Assembly (NCBI GenBank): GCA_013697265.1
Contig: JACCXE010000347.1
Location: 1-13,620, forward strand
DNA from: Actinomycetota bacterium
Lineage (GTDB): Bacteria > Actinomycetota > Acidimicrobiia > Acidimicrobiales > JACCXE01
Direction: 5' to 3'
Length of the DNA: 13,620 bases
The position numbers and the translations under genes were made by a program. Below are positions 7,086 to 13,620 of the stretch, in pieces (the stretch's first letter is position 1; each line of letters begins with the position of its first letter). The notes under the pieces were generated by a model, which was not told where the DNA came from, did not search any database, and was given only the letters and a program-made list of their open reading frames with translations.

Positions 7086-9319
7086 TGGCGCGTCCGCGCG
7101 CGGGGGACGGCGCCGCTCTGCTCGACGACGTCGAGCAGACGCGCGAGCAGTTACACGACCGCGCCCGAGAGGAGCTTGGCATCACCGGCGTTGCCGGGCC
7201 TGTGCCGACGCTTCGCAGCGCGCTCCGCAGCGCGAACGTCGGTCTGTACCCACTGATCGCGCTGGGTGCACTCCTCGTGGCCGACGGCGTGCACAGCTAC
7301 GCCTTCGCCGTTCTCGCCCCCGAGATCGCCCGGGCCACCGGGATCGGAAAGGGATCGGTCGCGGGAATCCTCGCCGTCAAGACCCTTGCCATCGCCGTGG
7401 CGCCCCTGGCCATCGCCGCGTTGGTGCAGCGCGTCCCCCGTCGGGGCTTGCTGAGCTTGGTCACCGCCGGGGTGTGGAGTGCGACCTCCGTTTTCCTCGG
7501 CTACGTCGTCACCGCGTCGGGCCTGGCGTTCGGCTTGGCCCTCGACGGGCTCAGCACCGGCTCGGTGTCCACCCTCCACGTCCCGCTCCTCATGGACACC
7601 TACCCCCCCGAAATACGCGTACGGATCCTGAGCTACTACCGCGGCCTCGGCGAGGTGGCCACGGTCGGTTCGCCTTTGCTCGTCGCCCTCCTCGTGGGCC
7701 CCCTCGGCTACACGTGGCGCGGCGTCTTCGTCGCCCTCGGGGTTCTCTCGGCCGTGGCCACGGTTGTCGCGGTGGGCCTGCGCGATCCCGGCTTCGGCCG
7801 CTTCGACACCGAGCGCATCCGGGGCGCTGTCCACGATCTGCACGGCGACGGAGCCGGCGCGGGTGACCAGCTCTCCGAGGACGACGTCGCGCTCGGGTTC
7901 TTCGAGATCGTGCGCCGCCTCCTTGTGATCCCTTCGGTGCGCCGTCTCCTCGCGGGCGCGACCCTTCTCGGGGTCATGACGATTCCCTTTCAGACGTTTT
8001 TGTTCTTCTATCTTCAGGAGCGGTGGGGCCTCGACCCCACCGGACGCGGTCTGTTCTTCGCATTCTCGGCTGCCCTTTCGATCGGCGCGCTCGTGGCCGT
8101 CGGTTCGCGGGGTGAGGCCCTGTTCCGGCGCGACCCCGGCCTGGTGCTGAACATCTGCGCGGCGGCGATCATCGCCGCGGTCGTGCTGTTCGCGTTGGGT
8201 GCTGTCGCGCCCGCGTTTCCGATGGTGGTTGCCCTGTACGCCGCTGGGTCCTGCCTGGTCGCGGTGATCGCTCCTCTGCTGAACGTGTCGATCCTGTCGC
8301 CGATCCCGGCGCGCATGCGGTCCCACGCGGCTGCACTAGTGGGAATCTTCAGCGGTGGCGTGGGCGGGATCGCCGGGGCCGTGCTCCTCAGCGGGGTCGA
8401 CCGCCGTTACGGGGTGGTGGGCTCGATGGTGTCGCTTCTTGTACCGGGCGTGCTGGGGGGTCTCGTGTTCGCGTCGGCCAAGAAACTGCTACTCGCCGAC
8501 ACCGACCGCATGATCGACGAGGTCCTCGAAGCCGAGGAGGTCCGACGCCTTACTTCGTCGGGCGCCCACCTGCCGATGTTGGCCTGTCGCGGCGTGGAGT
8601 TCTCTTACGGTCAGTTGCAAGTGCTGTTCGACGTCGACTTCACCGTTGACGACGGGGAGATGGTGGCGCTGCTCGGGGTTAACGGCGCAGGGAAGTCCAC
8701 ACTGCTACGGGTAATCTCCGGCATCGGGTTACCGAGCCGGGGCAGCGTGCGCTTTCGGGGCGGCGACATCACCTATCTCGACGCCGAGCGCCGGGTGCGG
8801 CTCGGAATCACTCAGGTCCCAGGCGGACGGGCCGTGTTCTCACCGATGTCAGTCGCCGACAACCTGCGCACGTTCGGCTACACGCTTGGTCGCGACCGGC
8901 GCGTCATCGATCCCGCGATCGACCGATGCTTCGAAATGTTCCCCCGGCTCGCCGAGCGCAAGAACCAGGCCGCAGCCACCTTGTCGGGGGGCGAACAACA
9001 GATGCTGGGGCTATCGCGCGCGCTCATCCTGCAGCCCCGTCTGCTGCTGATCGACGAACTGTCATTGGGCCTGGCTCCGATGATCGTGAGCGAACTGTTG
9101 GAGATGGTGCGCCAGATCAACGCCGGCGGAACGGCGGTGGTGCTCGTGGAGCAGTCGGTCAACATCGCACTCAATCTGGTGGACCACGCGTATTTCATGG
9201 AGAAGGGCGAGATCCGCTTCAATGGGCGCAGCGCCGACCTGCTGGGCCGCGACGATCTGCTGCGCGCCGTCTTCCTGCAGGGCGCGGCCGCGGCCGAAAC
9301 CACGGGCAAGCGACGGTGA
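7085..9319 (+). CDS. MFS transporter-LivF ATPase fusion protein
   Basis: This 744-residue protein joins two families. Residues 1-50 form a charged cytoplasmic tail. Residues about 54-468 hold twelve hydrophobic segments in two six-helix halves with a charged central loop (about 240-290), the layout of a Major Facilitator domain. The MFS motif A between helices 2 and 3 is degenerate (LVQRVPRRGLL, lacking the usual Asp). After a linker, residues 499-740 are a LivF-type ABC ATPase: Walker A GVNGAGKST (K537), signature LSGGEQQ (633-639), Walker B LLLID with catalytic E658, and VEQSVNIAL with Q690 at the switch-histidine position, as is usual for LivF. The even helix count puts the ATPase in the cytoplasm. 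It should pair with the LivG domain encoded next door. Whether the MFS half transports, senses or scaffolds is unknown. No frameshift is visible; the linker reads continuously. Confidence 0.92.
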   Translation: MARPRAGDGAALLDDVEQTREQLHDRAREELGITGVAGPVPTLRSALRSANVGLYPLIALGALLVADGVHSYAFAVLAPEIARATGIGKGSVAGILAVKTLAIAVAPLAIAALVQRVPRRGLLSLVTAGVWSATSVFLGYVVTASGLAFGLALDGLSTGSVSTLHVPLLMDTYPPEIRVRILSYYRGLGEVATVGSPLLVALLVGPLGYTWRGVFVALGVLSAVATVVAVGLRDPGFGRFDTERIRGAVHDLHGDGAGAGDQLSEDDVALGFFEIVRRLLVIPSVRRLLAGATLLGVMTIPFQTFLFFYLQERWGLDPTGRGLFFAFSAALSIGALVAVGSRGEALFRRDPGLVLNICAAAIIAAVVLFALGAVAPAFPMVVALYAAGSCLVAVIAPLLNVSILSPIPARMRSHAAALVGIFSGGVGGIAGAVLLSGVDRRYGVVGSMVSLLVPGVLGGLVFASAKKLLLADTDRMIDEVLEAEEVRRLTSSGAHLPMLACRGVEFSYGQLQVLFDVDFTVDDGEMVALLGVNGAGKSTLLRVISGIGLPSRGSVRFRGGDITYLDAERRVRLGITQVPGGRAVFSPMSVADNLRTFGYTLGRDRRVIDPAIDRCFEMFPRLAERKNQAAATLSGGEQQMLGLSRALILQPRLLLIDELSLGLAPMIVSELLEMVRQINAGGTAVVLVEQSVNIALNLVDHAYFMEKGEIRFNGRSADLLGRDDLLRAVFLQGAAAAETTGKRR

Positions 9320-12264
9320 ACGCCATCCCGTCGACCGACAGGCTGTTCGGGGCGGGGGCCGAGGCCCGCCGAGTGCGCCGGCGTCTGGCGGTCGCCGGCC
9401 TCGTGCTGGCTGTGCTCGCCGCGCTCCCCGAGCGGGTCTTCGGGCTGCACGTCTCGACCCCTCTGCCCGTCGTCGTGCTCGGCATCATCACGGGCACCAC
9501 CTACGGGCTTCTGGCCGCCGGCCTCGTGCTCGTCTACCGCGCCAACCGCATCGTCAACTTCGCCCATGGCCAGATCGGTGCCTTCGCCGCCGCGGTGTTC
9601 GGGGTGGCCGTCGTGAAATGGCATGTCCCGTACTACCTCGGTCTTCCGCTCGCGCTTGGCTTCGGCGGTGCGGCCGGAGCGGGAGCAGAGACCGTGGTCG
9701 TGCGCCGGTTGCGCGCCGCGCCGCGGTTGATGAGTGTCATAGCCACCCTCGGCGTGGGCCAATTCCTCGTGTTGCTCGGAGCGCTCGTGAGTGGGTCGAC
9801 GAGCGCCTACAGCTATCCGTCGCCCCCGGGGCTACCCGAGTTCACCATCGAGGGTCTGCGGGTGACCCGGGCGTACACGGGAATGCTCCTGTTCTCACCG
9901 TTGGTCGTCATCGCCATCGCGGTGTTCCTGAGCCGCTCGCGCTACGGCCTGGCCATGCGCGCCGCCGCCGCCAACCCCGACGTCGCCCGTATGACCGGCG
10001 TGTTCGCGAGCCGCATGTCGTCGCTCTCCTGGGCCCTGGCCGGGGCCATGTCCGCCTTCACCGCCATTCTCGTCTTTCCGCTCCAGGGTGTCTCATCGGG
10101 TAACTCGTTTGGCCCATCGCTGCTGTTGCGGGCGTTGGCCTGCGCGGTCGTTGCCCGCATGGTGAGCCTGCCTGTCGCCCTGCTGGCCGGGGTCGGGTTG
10201 GGCGTCGTCGAGCAGGTGCTGTTCCTCAACTACCCGAAGGGCGGGTTGCTCGAGCTCGTGTTGTTCGTCGTGATCGTCGTGGCCCTGCTCTTCCAGCGGG
10301 GCCAGACCGGTCGCGAGGAGGACAAGGCGAGCTGGACCGCGGTGCAGGCGTGGCCGCCGCTGTCGGATGCGGTGCGGCGGGTATGGCTGGTGCGCCACCT
10401 CGGGCGGGTGCTCGCCGGCGCCGCCCTACTCGCCGCCCTCTTGGTGCCGGCTTTCTCGTCGAACGGCACGGCCGTCCTGCTCGTCGGCATCATGTCCTTT
10501 GCCATCGTCGGGCTTTCGGTCGGGGTCATCACCGGGCTCGGGGGCCAGTTGTCGCTGGCTCAGTTCGCCTTCGCCGGTGTGGGTGGCGCGGCGGCGGTAA
10601 CGATCGCGGCTCGGAGCGGCAACCACGCGCTGGCCGTGGTCTACGGCGGCATGGTCGCCGGTGCCGTGTCGCTCGTGGTCGGCCTGCCCTCGCTGCGAGT
10701 TCGAGGTCTCATGCTCACCGTGACCACGCTGTCGTTTGCTCTCGTCACCAGCGCCTGGCTGCTCCAACAGCCGTGGATGTTCCCGACCGGCGGCACCACG
10801 ACCCCGCCCGTTGTTTTCGGTCACGTTCTGTCGTCGGGACGGGCCTATTACTACTTCGCCTTGTTTTGGTTGGTAGTCGCCGTGACCATGAGCTGGAACG
10901 TTCGCCGGTGCGGGTTCGGCCGGGTGCTGGTGGCGGTACGCGACAACGAGGACGCGGCGCGCGCCTTCACGGTGCGCGCGGGCACCGTGAAGGTGCAGGC
11001 ATTCATCTTGGCCGGAGTGCTGGCCGGCATCGGCGGCGCGGTGTTCTCCTTCGGCCTGTCGCAGGTGGGCTCGGCGACGTTCCCGGTGGGAGCAAGCATC
11101 GATGCTGTGGCCATGACCGTGATCGGCGGCGTGTCGATTCTGGGCGGGCCGCTGCTCGGTGCGTTCTATATCCGCGGTATCCCCGAGTTCATTCGGACCG
11201 ACCAGGCCGCCCTGGCCGCCTCGAACCTCGGCTGGCTGTTGCTGATCCTCTACGCCCCCGGCGGCCTGGCCCAGATCGCCCGGCCCCTGCGTGACCGCGC
11301 CGTGCGAGGCATCGCCGCGCTGCACGGCGTCGATCCCGACGCTGTGCTCCCCGACGCGGCACGTGAGCGCGCCGAGACCGCAATAGTCCTAGGCCGCTCC
11401 GGCGGTCTCGGCGCGTCGGTGCGGCGAAGCGTCGGCGTCGCGGGCAAACCGTTGCTCGAAGCAGACCGTCTTCGGAAGCGGTTCGGGGGCGTGGTGGCGA
11501 TCGAGGAGGTCTCGCTTCGCGTGCGCCGGGGTGAGACCGTAGGTTTGATCGGACCCAACGGCGCAGGCAAGACAACATTGTTCGAAATGCTCAGCGGTTT
11601 CACCGATCCTGACGGCGGTCGGATCTTGTTCGACGGCCGGGACGTCAGCGCCTTGGGTCCCGAGGCCCGCGGCCGTCTGGGACTCATCCGCTCCTTCCAG
11701 GACGCCGCGCTGTTTCCCACCATGACCGTGCTCGACTGCGTGCACGTGGCCCTTGAACGCCTCGCACCCACGCTCTTCGTCGGGTCTGTCGCCGGCCTCG
11801 GCCGCCGGTCGAACGTGAAGGACCGCCGGGCTCGCGAGCTGGTCGCGGCAATGGGCCTCGACGCGTACCGCGACAAGCAGGTGCAGCAGCTTTCGACGGG
11901 CACGCGGCGCATCACCGAGCTGGCCTGCATGGTGGCGCTCGAGCCCACCGTGCTGCTCCTCGACGAGCCGTCCTCAGGCATCGCCCAGCGTGAAACAGAA
12001 GCGCTCGGCGCGCTGCTCCGGCAACTCAAGCGGGACCTCGACCTCACCCTGGTCGTTATCGAGCACGACATCCCCTTGATCATGGGCCTCGCCGATCGGA
12101 TCGTGGCGATGGATCGTGGCCGGGTACTGGCCGACGGCCCGCCCGACATCGTGCGCAATGACGCGCGGGTGATCGACGCGTACCTCGGAGCGAGCACGAC
12201 TGCCATCGAACGCTCGGGGTCGATGCCGGCGGGACGAAAAAACGTCAGGCTGGAGGGCCGATGA
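9316..12264 (+). CDS. LivH-LivM-LivG fusion: two permease domains and one ATPase of a HAAT-type ABC importer
   Basis: This 982-residue protein carries three normally separate subunits. Residues about 30-330 are LivH-like: VYRANRIVNFAHGQIGAF near the start, and an EAA-type loop near AMRAAAANPDVARMTG (about 212-227). Residues about 356-655 are LivM-like, with VITGLGGQLSLAQFAFAGVG early and a coupling loop around RVLVAVRDNEDAARAF (about 536). After a linker, residues 711-955 are LivG: Walker A GPNGAGKTT (K752), signature QLSTGTRR (858-865), Walker B LLLDEP (D883, E884) and switch H917 in VIEHD. The signature departs from LSGGQ, as in other LivG-type proteins. With the LivF half of the upstream gene this completes a heteromeric importer. 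The GTG at 9316 overlaps the upstream stop by four bases; the frame is open further back to 8926, but that region encodes the LivF signature in another frame. No obvious ribosome-binding site precedes it, so it probably relies on coupling. Confidence 0.92.
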   Translation: MNAIPSTDRLFGAGAEARRVRRRLAVAGLVLAVLAALPERVFGLHVSTPLPVVVLGIITGTTYGLLAAGLVLVYRANRIVNFAHGQIGAFAAAVFGVAVVKWHVPYYLGLPLALGFGGAAGAGAETVVVRRLRAAPRLMSVIATLGVGQFLVLLGALVSGSTSAYSYPSPPGLPEFTIEGLRVTRAYTGMLLFSPLVVIAIAVFLSRSRYGLAMRAAAANPDVARMTGVFASRMSSLSWALAGAMSAFTAILVFPLQGVSSGNSFGPSLLLRALACAVVARMVSLPVALLAGVGLGVVEQVLFLNYPKGGLLELVLFVVIVVALLFQRGQTGREEDKASWTAVQAWPPLSDAVRRVWLVRHLGRVLAGAALLAALLVPAFSSNGTAVLLVGIMSFAIVGLSVGVITGLGGQLSLAQFAFAGVGGAAAVTIAARSGNHALAVVYGGMVAGAVSLVVGLPSLRVRGLMLTVTTLSFALVTSAWLLQQPWMFPTGGTTTPPVVFGHVLSSGRAYYYFALFWLVVAVTMSWNVRRCGFGRVLVAVRDNEDAARAFTVRAGTVKVQAFILAGVLAGIGGAVFSFGLSQVGSATFPVGASIDAVAMTVIGGVSILGGPLLGAFYIRGIPEFIRTDQAALAASNLGWLLLILYAPGGLAQIARPLRDRAVRGIAALHGVDPDAVLPDAARERAETAIVLGRSGGLGASVRRSVGVAGKPLLEADRLRKRFGGVVAIEEVSLRVRRGETVGLIGPNGAGKTTLFEMLSGFTDPDGGRILFDGRDVSALGPEARGRLGLIRSFQDAALFPTMTVLDCVHVALERLAPTLFVGSVAGLGRRSNVKDRRARELVAAMGLDAYRDKQVQQLSTGTRRITELACMVALEPTVLLLDEPSSGIAQRETEALGALLRQLKRDLDLTLVVIEHDIPLIMGLADRIVAMDRGRVLADGPPDIVRNDARVIDAYLGASTTAIERSGSMPAGRKNVRLEGR

Positions 12265-12620
12265 CCACCGAATTCGAGTCCGTTCCTGCGCCACGTCGAC
12301 CCACGTCGCTGGAGCGCGTGGTCGGCAGCGCCATCGCGCCGGAGTCGCCGCTGCCGGTCTACGCGGGACTGGTGCTCGCCCTGGTCGGATTCGGCCTCAT
12401 CGTCTACGCCTGGAGCCGGGTCGCCGGCACCCTCGCCTTGCCGGTGCAGATTCCCTACCTGCTGTCGGGCGGACTCAGCGGCATCGGGCTCGTGATGCTC
12501 GGAGGCGTAATCCTCAACATCGCCGTAAAGCGGCGGACCGCCGCCGAGCGACGCCAACAGTTCGACACGCTGGCGGCTTTGCTCGACCGCTTGGCCGCCG
12601 ATGGTGGAGACGACGGGTGA
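12261..12620 (+). CDS. Small two-helix membrane protein, paralogue of the next gene
   Basis: This 119-residue protein matches no family I recognise. A polar N-terminus of about 30 residues (rich in Pro, Glu and Arg) is followed by two hydrophobic segments (about 33-52 and 62-88) and a charged C-terminal tail (KRRTAAERRQQFDTLAALLD) likely to be a short coiled coil. The second segment, VQIPYLLSGGLSGIGLVMLG, is clearly homologous to VQLPFVVSGGMLGVALLVFG in the following gene, so the pair arose by tandem duplication. A strong GGAGGG (12252-12257) precedes the ATG, though only three bases away. Start and stop overlap the neighbouring genes by four bases each. The two-helix hairpin with a cytoplasmic coiled-coil tail would suit a small accessory or assembly subunit of the transporter; this is inference. 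Confidence 0.83.
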   Translation: MTTEFESVPAPRRPTSLERVVGSAIAPESPLPVYAGLVLALVGFGLIVYAWSRVAGTLALPVQIPYLLSGGLSGIGLVMLGGVILNIAVKRRTAAERRQQFDTLAALLDRLAADGGDDG

Positions 12621-12916
12621 AGGCCCGCCGCCTAGCTGATCCGCACATGGTCGCCCGGCTCGTGGCGTTGGCGTGCGCATTCGGCGGGTGCGCCGCTTTG
12701 TTCCTCGGATGGCGGGGAGCGGCGGGCAGCCTGGCCGTTGCCGTGCAGCTGCCTTTCGTGGTGTCGGGAGGCATGCTCGGCGTTGCCCTCCTCGTCTTCG
12801 GCGTGGCCGTCTTCACGGCCCAGCTGACGCGCGACGAGGCCGATGCCGACCGGCGGCAGCTCGACGAGTTGATCACGCGGGCCCAAGCTCGGCTGGCGGA
12901 GCGGCACGAGCCATGA
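12617..12916 (+). CDS. Small two-helix membrane protein, paralogue of the preceding gene
   Basis: This 99-residue protein has the same plan as its upstream neighbour but a shorter N-terminus: two hydrophobic segments (about 12-30 and 42-67) joined by RGAAGSLAVAVQLPFVVSGG, then an acidic/basic tail (DEADADRRQLDELITRAQAR) that should form an amphipathic helix. The shared pattern AG(T/S)LA..VQ(I/L)P, then SGG and a glycine-rich second helix, supports common descent despite low overall identity. It starts with GTG; GGAGA at 12606-12610 is a well-placed ribosome-binding site six bases ahead. It overlaps both neighbours by four bases. The two paralogues may form a heteromeric complex, but nothing in the sequence identifies a partner. 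The function is unknown. Confidence 0.8.
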   Translation: MKARRLADPHMVARLVALACAFGGCAALFLGWRGAAGSLAVAVQLPFVVSGGMLGVALLVFGVAVFTAQLTRDEADADRRQLDELITRAQARLAERHEP

Positions 12917-13620
12917 CCTGGCGGGGCCTCGGCGCGGGTGTGATGGTCGTTTCGCTGCTTGGGGTGATGCCGTGGACGGCGTCAGTCGGGAGCCGCGACG
13001 CATCCGTTCCTCTACTGGCCGAGGCGTGGTACCACGTGTCCGCCGCGGCCGCTCCGCCCGGAACGCCGCCCGTCAACCCCTTCCCGGCCGACACACTTCA
13101 GGTTCAGGGGGGCGTCGACGAGCAGCGCACGTATCTCGCGCTGGATCTGTCGTCGCTGCCGCTCGACGCCGAGGTCACCGGTGGCACGCTTCGTCTGCCT
13201 CTAGACAACGCCAACTCAGTGCGGGCCGATGCGGCCAAGATCAAGGTCTGCCTGGGCCCGCTCGCCCCGTCGGAGGTTTACGGCGGCGTCACCGCGGCGC
13301 CACCCTTTGATTGCAGCGTGGCGGTGAACGCCGTCTACGCGGCGGATCCGGCACCGGCCCTCATCGTCGACCTCCAGGTTTTCGGCCGGCGGCTAGGGCA
13401 ATCGGGGCTCGCACTGCTGGCCGATCCGACCGATCCCGCACCCGTGTGGCACGTCGCTCTTCTCGGCCGGCTGAACGCGACCGATCATCCCAAGGCCGTT
13501 CTGCGTACAACCCTTCAGGGCGCGCCCGTCGCCGAAGTGCCCAGCGTGGCGCCCACCGACCCGTTGCCGCCGTTCGAGGACGGGGTGAGCGCGGGCGACA
13601 CGGTGCCATCTATCGGCGCG
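12913..13620 (+). CDS. Secreted or membrane-anchored protein, DNRLRE-like N-terminal region, 3'-truncated
   Basis: The frame is open from the ATG at 12913 to the last base of the window (236 codons, no stop), so the gene continues beyond the end. The ATG overlaps the previous stop by four bases (ATGA), and GGAG at 12898-12901 lies 11 bases upstream. Residues about 5-24 are hydrophobic (GLGAGVMVVSLLGVMPW), which looks like a signal peptide or anchor. Next come an Ala/Pro-rich stretch and a beta-rich region in which RTYLALDLSSLPLDAEVTGG and GTLRLPLD (about 72-99) resemble the 'YLxFDLSSLPxGAxVxxATLRL' pattern of DNRLRE/carbohydrate-binding-like domains of exported proteins. The last visible part turns Pro/Thr/Asp-rich (EVPSVAPTDPLPP), suggesting a linker to another domain or a wall-spanning region. 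The function is unknown; the context suggests a cell-surface part of the transporter system. Confidence 0.82.
   Translation, partial: MTWRGLGAGVMVVSLLGVMPWTASVGSRDASVPLLAEAWYHVSAAAAPPGTPPVNPFPADTLQVQGGVDEQRTYLALDLSSLPLDAEVTGGTLRLPLDNANSVRADAAKIKVCLGPLAPSEVYGGVTAAPPFDCSVAVNAVYAADPAPALIVDLQVFGRRLGQSGLALLADPTDPAPVWHVALLGRLNATDHPKAVLRTTLQGAPVAEVPSVAPTDPLPPFEDGVSAGDTVPSIGA

Noticed and set aside
7214..7234. Direct repeat CGCAGCGCG with a 12-base period
   Set aside because: It encodes RSALRSA in the tail before the first MFS helix; two short in-frame copies are readily explained by codon bias and do not make a repeat element.
8926..9315. Upstream extension of the LivHMG frame (130 extra codons)
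   Set aside because: This stretch encodes the conserved LivF signature and Walker B in another frame; the GTG at 9316, overlapping the LivF stop by four bases, matches the coupling seen at the other junctions.
11250..12680. Long minus-strand open frame (476 codons) and the similar one at 7151-8326
   Set aside because: Both lie opposite well-supported transporter domains, have low-complexity Arg/Ser/His composition and show no family motifs; they are shadows of the real genes.
13361..13609. Minus-strand 82-codon frame and plus-strand 12972-13310 frame near the end
   Set aside because: Both overlap the open-ended 12913 gene, whose start, coupling and leader are convincing; these frames have Arg-rich shadow composition.
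1..13620. CRISPR arrays, insertion sequences, phage genes, tRNA or rRNA genes
   Set aside because: No spaced repeats, transposase or integrase motifs, terminal inverted repeats or RNA-gene patterns were seen on either strand.

Overview
The window is very GC-rich bacterial DNA with strong G/C third-position codon bias, frequent GTG starts and actinobacterial-style lipoprotein signals. It looks like a chromosomal segment of a high-GC actinobacterium, possibly from Acidimicrobiia or a related lineage. No rRNA, tRNA or other taxonomic marker is present, so this assignment is an inference.

Left part (1-3672): a 5'-truncated DUF885-family putative metallohydrolase runs rightward and overlaps, tail to tail, a leftward EamA/DMT-type membrane transporter. 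A rightward PucR/CdaR-type transcriptional regulator is divergent from that transporter. The 160-base divergent interval and the 177-base interval at 3673-3849 are the only gene-free stretches; neither exceeds 300 bases. No mobile elements, CRISPR arrays or convincing intrinsic terminators were seen.

Right part (3850 to the end): one apparent long operon of eight co-directional genes. It starts with a secreted zinc metalloprotease-like protein (HExxHxxGxxHD motif). Twelve bases later comes a substrate-binding lipoprotein of the branched-chain amino acid (LivJ/K, HAAT) type. Every later junction is a 1- or 4-base stop/start overlap: small orphan lipoprotein, MFS-LivF fusion, LivH-LivM-LivG triple fusion, two tandem paralogous two-helix membrane proteins, and a secreted protein that leaves the window open.

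The main point of interest is this operon. A complete HAAT-type ABC importer (binding protein, two permeases, two ATPases) is condensed into three polypeptides. One of its ATPases is fused to the C-terminus of a 12-helix Major Facilitator domain. Several small envelope proteins of unknown function are translationally coupled to it. The simplest reading is a multi-part envelope transport machine, perhaps fed by the secreted protease. The substrate, the role of the MFS half and the role of the accessory proteins cannot be read from the sequence. The last gene (12913-13620) has no stop inside the window and is easily missed.
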